A stretch of DNA of 7,780 nucleotides from JAGXOF01 sp046545575. Its GTDB lineage: Bacteria > Chloroflexota > Dehalococcoidia > SZUA-161 > SpSt-899. Below are positions 6,707-7,780 of the stretch, piece by piece. Location: the NCBI GenBank assembly GCA_046545575.1, contig JBKGZM010000080.1, positions 1-7,780 of the forward strand, read 5' to 3'. A program made the position numbers and the translations under genes. Each line of letters opens with the position of its first letter. The stretch's first letter is position 1. The notes below the pieces were generated by a model. The model ran no database searches, was not told the origin of the DNA, and saw only the letters and a program-made list of their open reading frames with translations.

Positions 6707-6724
6707 TATAAGTGCATACTGTAG

Positions 6725-6744
6725 CCGCAGGCTTTAGCCTGCGG
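6725..6744. repeat. GC-rich palindrome between convergent genes
   Basis: Arms CCGCAGGC and GCCTGCGG surround the loop TTTA, a perfect 8-pair stem. It lies in the 65-base gap between the ATPase stop and the convergent stop of the exported protein. There is no T-run on either side, so a terminator role is doubtful. The sequence resembles a dispersed 'CCGCAGGCTTTAGCCTGCGG'-type element met in several phyla; only one copy is present here. Confidence 0.55.
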
Positions 6745-6771
6745 GGGGCCTGGGGCTTGGAGTACATATAG

Positions 6772-7569
6772 TTATTTTACATTGACGGTCATCCATCGTT
6801 CTCTTATGTTCACATCCTGGAATTCAAGACGGACATACAGGATGTACGATCCTGCCGGAACATCAGCAGTTGTCCGGACTATAACACTTACTTTCTCCGG
6901 CGATTGGTCCGCAGTAACGGGGTCCAAGTTCCTTATGTGCATCCCCTCAGGAAAGGATATCTTAGCCGTACTCCCGCGCTGCTCGACTCTATCCAGAGAA
7001 AGAGTACAACGCAGGCCTACATCTATTTTTCTCTCCACTGTAAGGTCAAACCATTCATTTTCACCAGCTTCGACGTCGATTGTCCGGGGAGAAGTAAGTG
7101 TTAAGGCCTTCCGGCCCACGCAAAGCGTAAGATGTACTGGCGGACAATCAGTCAAGGGAAATTCGGGGATAATGTACAACATGTAGACGCCATGAGACAG
7201 CTGCGGGGTGGTTTTTACCGTCAGATTGTGATGATAGGTCTCATCAGGTTGGGCTGTAAAGCTGGAAGGTGTGACCTCCAGGGTCAGCCCCTCTGGCATC
7301 GGAAGTTCTTCATCGGGAGGTGGGGCTTTCATCCGAGATACCTTGTAACGGACCAGCCCTTTCCCTTTGTCACGGGTGAAGAGGGTTAACTCGGCATGTT
7401 TGGTCTCCCCGGCTTCCATCTCGATTACGCTAGGCACAGGGCCGCTAAGTTGGGGTTGCTCGGTATGTGACTTACCCGGGGGTGGTACACATGAATTCCC
7501 TGGAACCACCAGTAATACTACTACAAGCATTGCGAGTAATAACTTCGTTTGCTTAACTTGAGTACTCAT
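6772..7569 (-). CDS. Exported (probable lipo-) protein with two related beta-rich modules
   Basis: I do not recognise a named family for this 265-residue protein. The N-terminus has a Lys-containing n-region (to about residue 9), a strongly hydrophobic stretch LLLAMLVVVLLVVP (10-23) and then GNSC, with Cys 27 followed by a Pro-rich linker. That suggests a signal peptide with a non-canonical lipobox (Asn at -2, Gly at -3), so lipoprotein status is probable but not certain. The mature part is a tandem duplication. Module 1 (about 46-152) has EAGETKHAELTL, PEGLTLEV and SHGVYMLYIIPEF; module 2 (about 153-265) has EAGENEWFDLTV, PEGMHIRN and PAGSYILYVRLEF at matching places. The pattern suits an immunoglobulin-like or NEW3-like beta-sandwich, perhaps for binding or as a scaffold. 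ATG 7569 follows GAGAGGG at good spacing. The tiny ORF ending at 7601 is 31 bases upstream and probably co-transcribed. Confidence 0.75.
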   Translation of the reverse strand: MSTQVKQTKLLLAMLVVVLLVVPGNSCVPPPGKSHTEQPQLSGPVPSVIEMEAGETKHAELTLFTRDKGKGLVRYKVSRMKAPPPDEELPMPEGLTLEVTPSSFTAQPDETYHHNLTVKTTPQLSHGVYMLYIIPEFPLTDCPPVHLTLCVGRKALTLTSPRTIDVEAGENEWFDLTVERKIDVGLRCTLSLDRVEQRGSTAKISFPEGMHIRNLDPVTADQSPEKVSVIVRTTADVPAGSYILYVRLEFQDVNIRERWMTVNVK

Positions 7570-7600
7570 TGGGCCCTCTCTTTATTTAACGATCATTGGG

Positions 7601-7717
7601 CTAAGCTCGGAGGTTACCTTCACATACTCCACAGGCCCCCTGCGCTACAGTGAGGATGGGAACCATTACTAAGAGTCCTACTACTAGCATAGTAGCTAAT
7701 GCTATCATCTTTTTCAT
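7601..7717 (-). CDS. Small exported CxxC peptide, hypothetical
   Basis: A 38-codon ORF reads MKKMIALATMLVVGLL, then VMVPILTVAQGA, and ends CGVCEGNLRA. A basic start, a hydrophobic core of about 20 residues and a TVA or QGA processing region make a convincing signal peptide. The mature part would be only about 10 to 13 residues with Cys at 29 and 32, a CxxC arrangement suited to metal, redox or lipid attachment. It lies 31 bases upstream of the two-module exported protein on the same strand. The ATG has no clear Shine-Dalgarno site. The frame stays open upstream to the window edge, and an in-frame TTG at 7768-7766 sits three bases after AGGAGGAGG (7780-7772), which would give 55 residues. The start is therefore uncertain, and a truncated relic of a larger exported protein is an alternative. 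Confidence 0.45.
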   Translation of the reverse strand: MKKMIALATMLVVGLLVMVPILTVAQGACGVCEGNLRA

Positions 7718-7780
7718 TTTATCTGGAGGTCTTGTCAAAAGGTGTGTAAAAAGATTAAACGGCAGCAAGCACCTCCTCCT

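Noticed and set aside
7727..7737. TTGACA (minus strand, near 7736-7731) as a -35 box for the small exported peptide
   Set aside because: No acceptable -10 lies 16 to 18 bases downstream; those positions fall within the start of the ORF.

Overview
The window looks like chromosomal DNA from an anaerobic bacterium. The gene set and the dispersed-type palindromes would suit a Dehalococcoidia-like member of the Chloroflexi. That placement is an impression from protein style and base composition (roughly half GC), not something the sequence proves. No rRNA, tRNA, CRISPR array, insertion sequence or integrase is visible.

Left part, minus strand (1-3300). Reading in the direction of transcription, a promoter region near 3276-3248 is followed by a structured leader, a HisC-family aminotransferase (3039-1951) and an AMP-forming acyl-CoA synthetase (1937-390). 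A separate CbiX/SirB-like gene starts at 310 and runs off the left edge. The leader is the most striking element. It encodes a 21-residue peptide (3235-3170) with the run FFYAYYYP, followed by an intrinsic terminator (3122-3086) just before the aminotransferase. Strands between them can form mutually exclusive pairings. This is the architecture of a Phe/Tyr transcription attenuator, so the 'hisC' here is probably an aromatic aminotransferase, or a dual-function one, and the synthetase behind it is under the same control.

Middle, plus strand (3357-6706). A divergent extended -10 promoter and a strong Shine-Dalgarno site lead into a benzoate-CoA ligase family enzyme (3401-4972). Eighteen bases later comes a predicted ATPase of the ABC class (PF09818/COG3044 type, 4991-6706), probably in the same transcript.

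Right part, minus strand (6772-7780). A 38-residue signal-peptide-bearing ORF with a CxxC motif (7717-7601) is followed 31 bases later by an exported protein built from two related beta-rich modules (7569-6772), which is probably a lipoprotein. A GC-rich palindrome lies between the convergent gene ends at 6725-6744, and a similar one lies at 358-377.

Working hypothesis: the aminotransferase-synthetase operon may make Phe and Tyr, possibly by aryl-acid salvage. In that route an aryl acid becomes an aryl-CoA, an oxidoreductase encoded elsewhere makes the arylpyruvate, and the aminotransferase makes the amino acid. The divergent ligase would activate benzoate-type acids. The attenuator is read directly from the sequence; the pathway link is inference.
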